A stretch of 35,435 nt of DNA from CAYUUW01 sp964448005 (GCA_964448005.1 CAYUUW010000013.1:1-35435), one strand, 5' to 3'; positions 7,057-15,255 are shown, counted from the first letter of the stretch. Translations and numbers: made by a program. The notes: generated by a model not told the origin, from the sequence alone.

Positions 7057-7820
7057 CAGGCCATCACGATTCCCGTGGGGCAATGGTCCGAGCCCTGCAC
7101 CTCCGGCAGAATGAAGCCATCGCTCAGCAAAGGCAGAAGCTCTTTTTGCAGAAAGAAGTAGTCGATCCTCCAGCCCACGTTGCGGGGGCGGGCGCCGGCC
7201 CGCAGCGACCACCAGGTGTAGAGCCCCGGCTCGGGGCGGAACTGGCGAAGCGCGTCCGCATAGCCCCTGGCGACCATTCGGTCCATCCATTCCCGCTCGA
7301 TGGGAAGGAACCCGGAAATGCTTTCATTCTCCTTGGGGCGGGCCAGATCGATGGGGTGATGGGCCGTGTTCACGTCCCCGCAGAAGACAATCCTCTTTCC
7401 CTTTTCGCGCCAGGACTCAATATGCTTGAGGAAGGCCTCGTAGAATTCCATCTTGTACAGGAGGCGCTCGTCGCTGGCCTTGCCGTTGGGGAAATAGACA
7501 TTGAAGAGCAGGAACTCCGGGAATTCGGTCATCAGTACCCGCCCTTCCTGGTCGAATTTGGGGATTCCGAAGCCCTCCTGCACGGAAAGGGGCTTCGCTT
7601 TGGTGTAGGTGGCCACGCCGCTGTAGCCCGCCTTGCTGGAGCAGGAATTGAAAAAGGAATGGTAGCCTTCCGGATGGGTGAGCTCGAATCCCAGCTGGTC
7701 GGGGTGGGCCTTGGTTTCCTGCAGGCAAAGCACGTCCGGGGATTCCTTGGCCACCCACTCCAGAAAGCCTTTCTTGGCCACGGCGCGCAGTCCGTTCACG
7801 TTCCAGCTGATCAGCCTCAT
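7053..7820 (-). CDS. xth: Exodeoxyribonuclease III / AP endonuclease
   Basis: This 255-residue enzyme of the exonuclease III family cleaves DNA 5' of abasic sites and degrades 3' ends, acting in base excision repair in the cytoplasm. Family motifs are intact: MRLISWNVNGLRA at the N-terminus (Asn metal ligand), LQETK (catalytic Glu), GYSGVATYTK, FNVYFPNG, CGDVNTAHHPIDLARP (catalytic Asp/Asn), WRIDYFF and the terminal SDHCPTGI (catalytic Asp-His). The frame is open to 7862, but ATG 7820 matches the family N-terminus and lies about 20 nt downstream of an extended -10 box. The gene is convergent with the channel-like gene, their stops sharing CTAG. Confidence 0.96.
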   Translation of the reverse strand: MRLISWNVNGLRAVAKKGFLEWVAKESPDVLCLQETKAHPDQLGFELTHPEGYHSFFNSCSSKAGYSGVATYTKAKPLSVQEGFGIPKFDQEGRVLMTEFPEFLLFNVYFPNGKASDERLLYKMEFYEAFLKHIESWREKGKRIVFCGDVNTAHHPIDLARPKENESISGFLPIEREWMDRMVARGYADALRQFRPEPGLYTWWSLRAGARPRNVGWRIDYFFLQKELLPLLSDGFILPEVQGSDHCPTGIVMAC

Positions 7821-7846
7821 GCTTGTTGGGGTTGGGTTCGCGGGCC

Positions 7847-7855
7847 ATTGTAGCA
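7847..7855 (-). promoter_or_regulatory. Extended -10 promoter of xth
   Basis: Minus-strand TGC directly precedes TACAAT (7852-7847). No convincing -35 hexamer is seen, consistent with an extended -10 promoter. The predicted leader to ATG 7820 is about 20 nt, which supports that start. Confidence 0.5.
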
Positions 7856-7918
7856 CCCTCAAGGATAGGTGAGGAGGGCTGGAATTGAGCAGCGAAGCTT
7901 TCAGCCGGCCTTATTTTA

Positions 7919-7927
7919 TGCTAAAAT
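7919..7927 (+). promoter_or_regulatory. Extended -10 promoter of the orphan gene at 7965
   Basis: TGC followed by TAAAAT (7922-7927), with only a weak TTTCAG at -35. It lies downstream of the upstream ATG at 7869, so translation more likely begins at 7965. Confidence 0.5.
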
Positions 7928-7964
7928 TAAACGACACACGTTGGAGCACCCCACCCCCCAGAGC

Positions 7965-8591
7965 ATGGCTCAAGAAAGATCTGAATTCCAAATAGGGCAA
8001 GAGCTTCGCTTTCCTACTCCGCATGGCCGGGAGTGGCTGGCGGCATTCAGGGCCGATCCGGAGGCGACCTATACGGTTGTCGCGGTGAACCCCCTGGGCT
8101 ACGACGACCGAGTGGTGATCGAAGAAAAAGACGGTGGTCGTGGGGAAGGACCGAGGCAACTGGGCTTCGATGGCCGGCATTTCCGAAAGCATGTGCAGAT
8201 TCTTCTTTCGCCGGAATCCGCCTTCAATCTCGATGCGATCATCTTCGACCAGAACCTATCCGCAGACGAAGCGGATGCGCAGCTTGCCGAAGCATTTAAC
8301 TGGTCCGCAGAAGAGTTGCCCGGCAGGGTGGGAAATTACCGAGAGTACCTTGGGCAGCAGGCCAAATACGGCTTCACCCGAATTGCAGAAGACTTGGTGC
8401 GGCTGAGGGGCCGAAGCCAAGATGGGCAAAGGCATATGGAGGCTATGTTCTTCATTATTGGCCAGGACATTCAGGTCCGCTATATGGAAGGCCCTGCAGA
8501 CAGAAATGGGGCAGCTTTCGCATGGGACACCAGAAGCCCGAGCTCATTCGTCCAGCCCCTTCCTTTGGGGAGAGGGCCGGACTTCAAATAG
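7965..8591 (+). CDS. Unrecognised soluble protein
   Basis: This 208-residue protein has no signal peptide, membrane helix or motif that I recognise. It is acidic and mixed alpha/beta in appearance, with segments such as TYTVVAVNPLGYDDRVVIEEKDGG, split by Gly residues, and AMFFIIGQDIQVRYMEGPAD. The start at 7965 is chosen because the -10 box of its likely promoter lies at 7922-7927, inside the longer frame from 7869; TTG 7941 is another option. It stands alone between divergent xth and the pilin gene and is followed by a terminator at about 8633. Function unknown. Confidence 0.75.
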   Translation: MAQERSEFQIGQELRFPTPHGREWLAAFRADPEATYTVVAVNPLGYDDRVVIEEKDGGRGEGPRQLGFDGRHFRKHVQILLSPESAFNLDAIIFDQNLSADEADAQLAEAFNWSAEELPGRVGNYREYLGQQAKYGFTRIAEDLVRLRGRSQDGQRHMEAMFFIIGQDIQVRYMEGPADRNGAAFAWDTRSPSSFVQPLPLGRGPDFK

Positions 8592-8632
8592 CCGAAGGCG
8601 GCAATTCTTTTCCCAATTAGGAAACGGAATAA

Positions 8633-8662
8633 GCTTCCCTCATCCTTTCAGGAGGGCTTTTT
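8633..8662 (+). terminator. Rho-independent terminator
   Basis: CCCTC (8637-8641) pairs with GAGGG (8652-8656) around ATCCTTTCAG and is followed by CTTTTTAT. It closes the orphan gene 7965-8591, just before the pilin promoter. Confidence 0.6.
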
Positions 8663-8682
8663 ATCTTTCGAATTGTTCTGCG

Positions 8683-8711
8683 TTGCCCAAAACGCAGCTT
8701 TCCCCTAGAAT
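8683..8711 (+). promoter_or_regulatory. Promoter of the pilin gene
   Basis: TTGCCC (8683-8688), 17-bp spacer, TAGAAT (8706-8711). The leader to ATG 8739 would be about 20 nt. Confidence 0.65.
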
Positions 8712-8738
8712 GCCCCCAGCACCCTAAAAACAAACCCA

Positions 8739-9281
8739 ATGATCAGCACATTGTTCCTCCGCAAGCAGCTCAAGAAAGGATTCTCGCTGGTGGAGCTTTT
8801 GGTCGTCATCACCATCATCGCCATCCTTTCGGTCGCCGCCTACACGGCCTTCGGCGGCCAAACCATCAAGGCCAGGGATTCCAAGCGCAAGCAGGATATC
8901 GACACGATCCAAAGCGCCCTGGAGCTCTACTACATCAACGAATCGGCCTATCCCGAAGAGCTGGCTTCCGGGCCTGCGGAGGACGGGTTGATTCCTAAAG
9001 AATACCTCTCTTTCGTCCCCAGCGACCCTGCCAAGGCCAAAAAGCCCTACCTCTACGTCAGGCAAGGCGTCAAATACGAGCTGGCCGCCACCCTGGAGAA
9101 CGACGGAGACCCTTCCAGCTACGAAGCCTATGTGGTGGGCAACAGCGACGAGCCCCTGATCCAGGCCGGAGAAGAAGCCCTTGAGGCCGTGGAGTGGGCG
9201 GAGGATGCCCTGGCCGATTGCGCCGAAGGAACCGATGTGGTGAACGAAGGCAGCTGCGTCCCCTACGATCCCATCAACTAG
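8739..9281 (+). CDS. Type IV pilin / pseudopilin-like protein
   Basis: This 180-residue protein begins with a basic leader (MISTLFLRKQLKKG) and the class III signal GFSLVELLVVITIIAIL. A prepilin peptidase would cleave after the Gly, and the conserved Glu5 of the mature protein is present. The N-terminal helix is followed by ARDSKRKQDIDTIQSALELYY and a soluble domain typical of GspG/PilA-like subunits (YPEELASG, GLIPKEYLSFVPSDP). The acidic C-terminal region contains two cysteines (DCAEGTDVVNEGSC) that may form a disulfide loop. It has its own promoter. Surface filament or DNA-uptake use is inferred from the family. Confidence 0.92.
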   Translation: MISTLFLRKQLKKGFSLVELLVVITIIAILSVAAYTAFGGQTIKARDSKRKQDIDTIQSALELYYINESAYPEELASGPAEDGLIPKEYLSFVPSDPAKAKKPYLYVRQGVKYELAATLENDGDPSSYEAYVVGNSDEPLIQAGEEALEAVEWAEDALADCAEGTDVVNEGSCVPYDPIN

Positions 9282-9351
9282 AGTCTCCCAGGCTCTGGCG
9301 CAGGGTCCGTTTTAGGAGTCATTCCGGCCAACGAACATAAAACCAATAGCC

Positions 9352-10038
9352 ATGAAAAAATCCATTCTCGCCGGCCTTGCCGGCCTTGCTCTGCTGGTCG
9401 GCTGCCAAGCTTCTCCAGAAAAAGAAATCGAAACCTTTTACCAAGGCTCCCCGGAGCAGTTCGCCAATAACCCCCAAGCCGCCATGCCCGATTTCCGCCA
9501 AGCCGCCATGCCCGAAAAGGGCGAAACCATCGCCGTGATCCAGACCCGCCTGGGGGAAATCCGCGTTCGTCTCTTTCCTCAATTCGCCCCCAAGACCGTC
9601 GAGAATTTCGTGGGATTGGCCAAAAAAGGCTACTACGATGGCATCGTTTTCCACCGGGTGATCCCGGGCTTCATGGTGCAAGGTGGGGATCCTACCGGGA
9701 CCGGAGCCGGAGGCGAGAGCCTGTGGGGGGGCAAATTCCAGGACGAGATCTCCATGAACCTCGCCAACATCGCCGGATCCCTCTCCATGGCCAATGCCGG
9801 CAAAGACACGAACGGATCGCAGTTCTTCATCAACCAGGTGGACAACCTTTACCTGAACGGCTATGAAGGCGGAAAAATGAAAGATTGCTCCCGATACGGG
9901 GTCTCGTGCCACACGGTGTTCGGCCAGGTGTTCCAGGGCATGGATGTGGTGGCCAAGATCGCCGAGGAGGAGCGCGATGCCAGGGATAGGCCTGTGGAGG
10001 ATGTGGTGATGGAGAAGGTCACCATAGAAGCCTATTAG
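9352..10038 (+). CDS. Lipoprotein cyclophilin-type peptidyl-prolyl isomerase
   Basis: This 228-residue protein has a lipoprotein signal (MKKSILAGLAGLALLVGC, lipobox Cys18), so it should be membrane-anchored outside the cytoplasm. An ~8-residue motif, QAAMPDFR/QAAMPEKG, is repeated in tandem near residues 42-57. A cyclophilin domain follows, with VRLFPQFAPKTVENF, the catalytic FHRVIPGFMVQGGDPTGTG (Arg102), NGSQFFI and HTVFGQV. The loop before HTVFGQV is enlarged and holds two cysteines (CSRYGVSC), absent in common bacterial PpiA/PpiB. The likely role is folding of exported proteins. No clear promoter or terminator is seen. Confidence 0.94.
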   Translation: MKKSILAGLAGLALLVGCQASPEKEIETFYQGSPEQFANNPQAAMPDFRQAAMPEKGETIAVIQTRLGEIRVRLFPQFAPKTVENFVGLAKKGYYDGIVFHRVIPGFMVQGGDPTGTGAGGESLWGGKFQDEISMNLANIAGSLSMANAGKDTNGSQFFINQVDNLYLNGYEGGKMKDCSRYGVSCHTVFGQVFQGMDVVAKIAEEERDARDRPVEDVVMEKVTIEAY

Positions 10039-10116
10039 GACTGTTGGAAAATTCAATCTCCTGGCAATCCTGACGCTCCCGCTTGCGGGCCGCGCCAAAC
10101 AGGCGGGCAGTTTTGT

Positions 10117-10145
10117 TTGACAGAGGAGGGCGGGGCATATAGAAT
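10117..10145 (+). promoter_or_regulatory. Strong promoter of the orphan gene at 10167
   Basis: TTGACA (10117-10122), 17-bp spacer, TAGAAT (10140-10145): five or six matches to consensus in each box. Transcription would start near 10152, only ~15 nt before the ATG. A weak GC-rich hairpin followed by TTTTGTTT lies just upstream and may end the isomerase transcript. Confidence 0.75.
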
Positions 10146-10166
10146 CAGGCCTTGTAAAACATCGCC

Positions 10167-11048
10167 ATGCGCCCTGATCCTGCATTCAGAGCGCCCTCCA
10201 AAGCCAAAATCAGCATTAAGCATCACCCCAATAATCTAAGGAATGGGGGCTTTTTGATCGACGTGCACGGCCTTACTGAAGGGCAGAGGGAAAGCTTGAT
10301 CAACGTGCTTGGAAAGTGCTTCAAGGGCAGCGAAAGTATGAACGGAAGGAATTGCGTGTGGATTATTATTGATGGCGCAGAGGGATTGGATGTTGCCAGG
10401 AGGAGGGTTGCGGATTTGGTCAGGGGAAATTTTCCAAACGAGCTGGAGATGGATCAAGAGGCTCCAGCCGATACTGGTTTCAGTGCCACCTGGGAAGACC
10501 CGGAAGCTTTTTCGCCTCCTTCCCCTGAAGAGGGGGCAATTCCTTCTGGCTTGAAAGATTCCGCCGGAGAGGAGGTGTCCCATTCAGACCTTTATGCTCA
10601 ACTCATGCGGGAAGTCGCCCTGAGCCAGGCGTTTTCCGGATTGGGCTTTGAAGGAGGGGTGGAGATCATTTTCAGGAATGCGGAGGCGACAGTCATTCCT
10701 TTGAGCCAGCCTTCTGTTGGGCTGATTGATGAAATAAAAGGGTTGGTTCAGGCGGAGCTGCAAGGCCTCCGGCAATTTTTCGCCCGTCGGCGGTTTAGGC
10801 GGAGCTACGGTAAAGAGGGGAACTATGGGCGAGTGGGCACCCTGGGAGAGCTTGCGAACATTCGATGGGAAGGCTTGCCGGCCCAAATGGGCGGCGCGGC
10901 TTTGGAGCCTGCCTTGCGTCAAACTTCCATTCTTATTTTTCCCAGCGACTACCCCCTTGATTTTGTAAAATTGGCTTATAAGGCGATTGAAGGAAGGGGA
11001 ATGCTGCTAAGGGGCTTGGATCCTCCCTCCAAATTGAAGGGGCTTTGA
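10167..11048 (+). CDS. Unrecognised protein with acidic linker
   Basis: This 293-residue protein has no recognised family. Residues ~15-95 look like a small alpha/beta domain (GGFLIDVHGLTEGQRESLIN, NCVWIIIDGAEGLDVARRRV), residues ~95-140 are an acidic, proline-rich linker, and the C-terminal part contains VEIIFRNAEATVIPL, an Arg-rich FARRRFRRSYGK and ILIFPSDYPLDFV. No signal peptide or membrane segment is seen. It is preceded by one of the best promoters in the window, suggesting substantial expression. The Arg-rich patch could contact nucleic acid, but that is speculation. Confidence 0.72.
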   Translation: MRPDPAFRAPSKAKISIKHHPNNLRNGGFLIDVHGLTEGQRESLINVLGKCFKGSESMNGRNCVWIIIDGAEGLDVARRRVADLVRGNFPNELEMDQEAPADTGFSATWEDPEAFSPPSPEEGAIPSGLKDSAGEEVSHSDLYAQLMREVALSQAFSGLGFEGGVEIIFRNAEATVIPLSQPSVGLIDEIKGLVQAELQGLRQFFARRRFRRSYGKEGNYGRVGTLGELANIRWEGLPAQMGGAALEPALRQTSILIFPSDYPLDFVKLAYKAIEGRGMLLRGLDPPSKLKGL

Positions 11049-11149
11049 GGGGCGATTGAAGCCTTCTTGGAAGATGCGATTGAAAATGCACCGAGAAGCC
11101 GGTTGAAGTTCCCTTGAAAAGAGCCAATTGATAGGATTTGATTTCCGGC

Positions 11150-11581
11150 ATGTTTTGGCTTAAATTGAAGGTGCGAGTTTTGAAGCAAGAAGAATTTTTG
11201 GATTTAATTGAATTTATGCAAATTGACGACGTGAGGGTTTATGGAATTGCTTCGGGGCTCGAGAAAAATATCTATTGGGCAACCGAGAAAATCCCTTCTT
11301 GCAAATTTGAACAGATTGATCAAATACGCCGATCGTCCGCCTCGGTTTCGGCCAATATTTGTGAAGGGTTTTCAAGAAGATCATACCCCAAGGATTTTAT
11401 TCGCTTCCTGTGCTACGCACTTGGCTCTAGCGACGAAACCAAGCATCATCTTTCGGTAATGAGATACAAGAAAATCATCGATGAGGACAGTTTTTTGGCG
11501 CTTTCAAGAAAATGCAAAGATTTGTCCATTCGCACACTGAATTTAATCATTCACCTGAAAAAAAAGAACAATCTTCATTAG
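11150..11581 (+). CDS. Four-helix-bundle protein (23S rRNA-intervening-sequence family)
   Basis: This protein contains the family signature DQIRRSSASVSANICEGF followed by SYPKDFIRFLCYALGSSDET. It belongs to the small four-helix-bundle proteins first found encoded within 23S rRNA intervening sequences and now common as stand-alone genes in CPR bacteria and others. The function is unknown. The start is uncertain: ATG 11150 gives 144 residues, while ATG 11216 gives 122, closer to the usual family length and directly after a TTGAAG-17-TTTAAT promoter-like pair. The gene is AT-rich compared with its neighbours, suggesting a separate origin. Confidence 0.85.
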   Translation: MFWLKLKVRVLKQEEFLDLIEFMQIDDVRVYGIASGLEKNIYWATEKIPSCKFEQIDQIRRSSASVSANICEGFSRRSYPKDFIRFLCYALGSSDETKHHLSVMRYKKIIDEDSFLALSRKCKDLSIRTLNLIIHLKKKNNLH

Positions 11582-11630
11582 CCCTGCAATCTATATATCC
11601 TTTCAATTGGATCCTCAACTGGAAATCTCC

Positions 11631-13112
11631 ATGAAAAAAATCCTCACCCGCATCCCCCCTTCCCCCACCGGGCTCCTGCACATCGGCACCGTCCGGACCG
11701 CTCTGTACAATTATCTTTTCGCCAAGCACCACGGCGGAACGATGGTTTTTAGGATCGAGGACACGGACAAGGAGCGGGGCACGCCCGAGTTTGAAAGGAA
11801 CATCATCGACGGCTTGGTTCAGCTGGGAATCGCAGGCGACGAGGGCGTCCACAAAGGAGGCCCGCACGGCCCTTACCGCCAAAGCGAACGGACCGAGATT
11901 TACCGAAAATACCTCCATCGCCTGGTGGCCGAGGACAAGGCCTATTTCTGCTTCTGCAGCAAGGATCGCCTTGAAGAGATGCGCCAGGCCCAGATCGCGG
12001 CCAAAAGGCCCACGCGCTACGACGGGACCTGTTCCGGCCTGTTTCCTGCCGAGAGCCGGCAGCGGGTGGAGGAGGGCGAGCGAGCGGTTATTCGCCTGCG
12101 GGTGCCGGAGGGCCGGGGCGATGTGGCCTGGGAGGACGGCGTGCGGGGCCCGGTCGCCATCCACAGCCGCGAGCTGGACGATTTTGTGATCGCCCGGGGG
12201 CTGGACGACCCCCTCTACCACCTGACGGTGGTGGCCGACGACCACGACATGCAGATCACGCACGTGATCCGAGGGGAGGACCACATCAGCAACACGCCCA
12301 AGCAGATCCTGATCTTCGAGGCTTTCGGCTGGGACATTCCGGCATTCGCCCATCTCCCGCTCATCCTGAACGAGGACAAGACGAAGCTGAGCAAGCGCAA
12401 GAACAAAGTGGCTGTCCAGGACTATCTGGAGGACGGAATCCTTCCCGAGGCGCTGCTGAACTTTTTGGCCCTGCTGGGCTGGAACACGCCCGACGAGCAG
12501 GAGCTTTTCAGCATGGAGGAATTGGTCGAAAAATTCACGCTGGAGGCCGTGCACAAGGGGGGCGCCGTGTTCGACCTCAAGAAGCTGGAATGGGTCAATG
12601 GAGAGTACATCAAAAAAGCCATCGCGCAGGATACGGACGGCTTCTACGAAAGGGCCAAGCCCTTTTTGGGAGCGCTTGCGGCGGAGGATCCGCAGCGGAT
12701 CAAGGCGATCCTGAGAGATCCTGACTTCGAGGGGCGCTTCAAGAAGCTCTCGGAAATTCCCGAGGCGCTGGGCTGCCTGTTCGGCGAGGTGGCGGATTAT
12801 CCGAAAGAACTGATCCTGAGCGCCAAATTCAGCCTTACCCCCGAGCTGCTCACGCAGGTGATGGAGGCGGCCATCGAGGTCACGGTCAAGATGGAGTGGG
12901 CTAGGGGAGACATGGGCCAGGCCAAAACAATATCGGACACCTACATTGGCCTGGTGGAGAAGCTCGGTCTCAAGAACGGCCAGGTGCTCTGGCCCATCCG
13001 CGTGGCGCTCTCCGGCCTGGATCGCTCGCCGGGCTTTGCCACCCTCGCCGTGCATTTGGGCAAAGCGGAGACGCTGGAAAGACTAGGATATGCCTTAGAA
13101 AAAGTTAGCTGA
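11631..13112 (+). CDS. gltX: Glutamyl-tRNA synthetase
   Basis: This 493-residue class Ib aminoacyl-tRNA synthetase charges tRNA-Glu. The HIGH-type motif is PSPTGLLHIGT (residues 10-20), and the KMSKS-type motif is KLSKR at about 252-256. Other family blocks are FRIEDTDKERG, HVIRGEDHISNTPKQ, FAHLPLILNEDK and ALLNFLALLGWNT. CFC near residue 107 with a later Cys resembles the zinc site of many GluRS. Length is normal. ATG 11631 is preferred over an upstream TTG at 11607. In bacteria lacking GlnRS this enzyme may also mischarge tRNA-Gln for GatCAB; this cannot be judged here. Confidence 0.97.
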   Translation: MKKILTRIPPSPTGLLHIGTVRTALYNYLFAKHHGGTMVFRIEDTDKERGTPEFERNIIDGLVQLGIAGDEGVHKGGPHGPYRQSERTEIYRKYLHRLVAEDKAYFCFCSKDRLEEMRQAQIAAKRPTRYDGTCSGLFPAESRQRVEEGERAVIRLRVPEGRGDVAWEDGVRGPVAIHSRELDDFVIARGLDDPLYHLTVVADDHDMQITHVIRGEDHISNTPKQILIFEAFGWDIPAFAHLPLILNEDKTKLSKRKNKVAVQDYLEDGILPEALLNFLALLGWNTPDEQELFSMEELVEKFTLEAVHKGGAVFDLKKLEWVNGEYIKKAIAQDTDGFYERAKPFLGALAAEDPQRIKAILRDPDFEGRFKKLSEIPEALGCLFGEVADYPKELILSAKFSLTPELLTQVMEAAIEVTVKMEWARGDMGQAKTISDTYIGLVEKLGLKNGQVLWPIRVALSGLDRSPGFATLAVHLGKAETLERLGYALEKVS

Positions 13113-13128
13113 AATTTCTCTTTACCTT

Positions 13129-13770
13129 ATGTCTCAAAAATTGCTTGAACACCTCAAGAAGAAATACGGAGCAAAGGCCGTGATTTTGCATGGCTCGCGC
13201 GCAAAGGGAAAAGAGCGAGCAAGAAGTGATTGGGATGTATTTATTTTTGCCAACAAGCCACTGTCTATTCAATCTGAGTTCTTCGAGGGGCTCCATCTTG
13301 ATATAACACCTGTCCATTTGCCTATAAAGACCGATGACTTCGTGGACACCTATGGCCAGCTGCTAGGCTCAGCCAAGGTTTTATTGGATACCAAAGATAA
13401 AATCGCTTCAAGAATCTTAAGAGAAGTTAAAAAGTTTTGGTCTCATGGCAAAAAGCTGAAAACCAGTGAGATGAGCAATATCCGCAATTATATGGAGCGC
13501 GTACTGTGGAGAATGGAAGACAATGCAAAAGAGCATGGCGTATTCTTCTATCATTTATCCAATTTTTACCAAGGGGCCCTGCTGTATTGGTTTCAAGCAA
13601 AAGGCAAATGGCCCGTTCCTGTTTACGAAGCGTTGCCAATCATTAAAAAGGAGCAAAAAACTTACTACAAGCACTTGCACGTGCTAAATGGCAGTGCTTC
13701 CAATGCAAAGAAAATTACCTCTGCTCAAAAGTTGTTTGAGCTGCTCTTTTCTAAAAAAAGCAAAAAATAA
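13129..13770 (+). CDS. Nucleotidyltransferase-domain protein
   Basis: This 213-residue protein has an N-terminal polymerase-beta-type nucleotidyltransferase motif: HGSRAKGKERARSDWDVFIF (Gly22-Ser23, Asp34 and Asp36), with a plausible third carboxylate at Asp58 (LHLDITPVH). The C-terminal ~110 residues are helical (MERVLWRMEDNAKEHGVFFY, FYQGALLYWFQAKGKW), like the helical partner of kanamycin-nucleotidyltransferase or HEPN-type proteins, but no clear HEPN RNase motif (R-x4-6-H) is seen. Substrates of such proteins range from antibiotics to tRNA or toxin partners. It starts 16 nt after gltX and is more AT-rich than gltX. Confidence 0.85.
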   Translation: MSQKLLEHLKKKYGAKAVILHGSRAKGKERARSDWDVFIFANKPLSIQSEFFEGLHLDITPVHLPIKTDDFVDTYGQLLGSAKVLLDTKDKIASRILREVKKFWSHGKKLKTSEMSNIRNYMERVLWRMEDNAKEHGVFFYHLSNFYQGALLYWFQAKGKWPVPVYEALPIIKKEQKTYYKHLHVLNGSASNAKKITSAQKLFELLFSKKSKK

Positions 13771-13806
13771 ATATCAGCTAAGAGCAAAACTTATCTCAAG
13801 ACATCT

Positions 13807-14555
13807 ATGCTCGAACGAAACCCTGATTCCCGCAAAGGCGACAACGGAAAAGTCCTGGTGATCGGTGGATCGGAGCGCTTCTACGGCGCCCCCATCCTCT
13901 GCGCCCTGGCGGCGGAAGCTGCCGGCGTGGACCTGATCTTCCCCTGCCTGCCTGCCGAGCATATGGAAGCCGCCAAGCAGTATTCGCTGAATTTCATTCT
14001 GCACTCCTTCAAGGGTCCGCATTTGGGGGTGGGGGACGTGAAGAGCCTCCTGAACCTGAGCCGCCAGGCGGATGCGGCAGTGATCGGGCCCGGCCTGGGA
14101 ACGCATCCCGGCACCCAAGAGGCGGTGAAGCAGCTCCTCAAGGAGCTGGCGATTCCCACAGTGGTGGATGCAGGGGCTCTCCTCTACACCAGCGCCTTGC
14201 CTCCCAGCTGCGTGCTGACCCCCCATCGGGGCGAGTTCCAGCGCCTCACTGGGGAAGAGGCCATTCCGGAAAGCGTCCAGAAATGGGCGGCTTCGCTGGG
14301 GGCGGTCATTTTGTGCAAGGGATCGCCATGAACGAGACGGGCACTCCCCTGATGACGGTGGGCGGCACCGGCGACGCCCTGGCGGGCCTGGTCGCCGGGC
14401 TGATGGCCCGAGGCATGCTTCCGTTTGAGGCGGCGGCCGAAGGAGCCAGACTGATGGGCTTGGCCGGGGAGGCTGTGGCCATAGGGCACGCCAGCCTTCG
14501 GGCCATCGACGCCGTGCGGCAGCTGCCCCTGCTGATGCGGAGAGAGGAAAAATAA
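13807..14555 (+). pseudogene. nnrD: ADP/ATP-dependent NAD(P)H-hydrate dehydratase, frameshifted
   Basis: The N-terminal frame (13807-14331) shows the family blocks GDNGKVLVIGGSERFYGAP, AAVIGPGLGTHPGTQE, VVDAGAL and VLTPHRGEFQRLTG, ending at LCKGSP before TGA. The remaining part continues in a different frame (to 14555) with NETGTPLMTVGGTGDALAG, carrying the catalytic GGTGD, and the usual C-terminus. Intact relatives have about 12-15 residues between the KG(S)P and N-TG elements, which are missing here. So this is a short internal deletion plus frameshift, not a simple miscalled base. The enzyme repairs hydrated NAD(P)H. It may be inactivated, or the assembly may be wrong. The next gene starts 8 nt later. 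Confidence 0.85.
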
Positions 14556-14563
14556 GCCCAACC

Positions 14564-15241
14564 ATGCTCCAGCTCCAGATCTTCGAACGCTTCGGCCCGG
14601 CCATGGCCCATGGCGCCACCCGTCAAAGCGACGGGGATTTCGGCGAAGGCGCCCTCCGCCTCCAGGAGAATTTGGCCTCCTTATGCCAAGCCAATCGTCT
14701 TGCGCAGCCGCCAAAATTCCTCCGCCAGGTGCACGGCAGGGCCGTGGTCCGAATCGATTCGCCCCAGCAGGAGGCGGGCGAAGGGGATGCCATGATCACC
14801 GATCAGCCTGGAGTGCCGCTCGCCGTCCGGACGGCCGATTGCCAGGGCATCATCGTCTACGAGCCGCTGCGGCATGGCCTGGCCGTGATCCATTCCGGCT
14901 GGCGAGGTTCGGCGCAGAACATCATTGGGGCCACGCTGGAGGCGATGCGACAGGAATACGGCTGCGATCCGGCGCAGATGCGGGTGGGCATCGGCCCCTC
15001 GCTGGGCCCTTGCTGCGCGGAGTTCACTGATCCGGCCCGGGAGCTCCCGGAATTCTGCAGGCCTTTCATCCGAGGACGCCAAGTGGATTTTTGGGGCCTG
15101 AGCCGACGGCAGTGCGAAGAGGCGGGGATTCCCCCAGGGCAAATCGAGGTCGCCGGCCTCTGCACCCGCTGCCAAGAGGGCTTTTTTTCGCATCGGCGGG
15201 GGGAAACGGGACGCAGCCTGACCTGGGCCATGCTGAAATAA
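14564..15241 (+). CDS. pgeF: YfiH/PgeF polyphenol oxidase-type enzyme
   Basis: This 225-residue member of COG1496 (YfiH, multicopper-oxidase-like 'laccase' family) has relatives with peptidoglycan editing or purine nucleoside-cleaving activity. The metal-site motifs are intact: RQVHG (His), RTADCQGIIVYEP (Cys), AVIHSGWRGSAQNI (His), GIGPSLGPCC and the terminal CTRCQEGFFSHRRGETGR. It follows nnrD by 8 nt and is probably co-transcribed. ATG 14564 is the only reasonable start. Confidence 0.93.
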   Translation: MLQLQIFERFGPAMAHGATRQSDGDFGEGALRLQENLASLCQANRLAQPPKFLRQVHGRAVVRIDSPQQEAGEGDAMITDQPGVPLAVRTADCQGIIVYEPLRHGLAVIHSGWRGSAQNIIGATLEAMRQEYGCDPAQMRVGIGPSLGPCCAEFTDPARELPEFCRPFIRGRQVDFWGLSRRQCEEAGIPPGQIEVAGLCTRCQEGFFSHRRGETGRSLTWAMLK

Positions 15242-15255
15242 AAGAATCGAGTCAT

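Noticed and set aside
11547..13055. Minus-strand open frame of ~502 codons
   Set aside because: Antisense shadow of gltX, whose catalytic motifs are all in the plus-strand frame.
11607..13112. UGA read as glycine (code 25)
   Set aside because: gltX, hsdR and the SLH gene end at UGA at the expected family lengths, and the ATGA overlap at 1715-1718 uses UGA as stop.
13600..13770. HEPN ribonuclease active site in the nucleotidyltransferase C-terminus
   Set aside because: The R-x4-6-H motif is not present; the nearest arrangement (RMEDNAKEH) has the wrong spacing.
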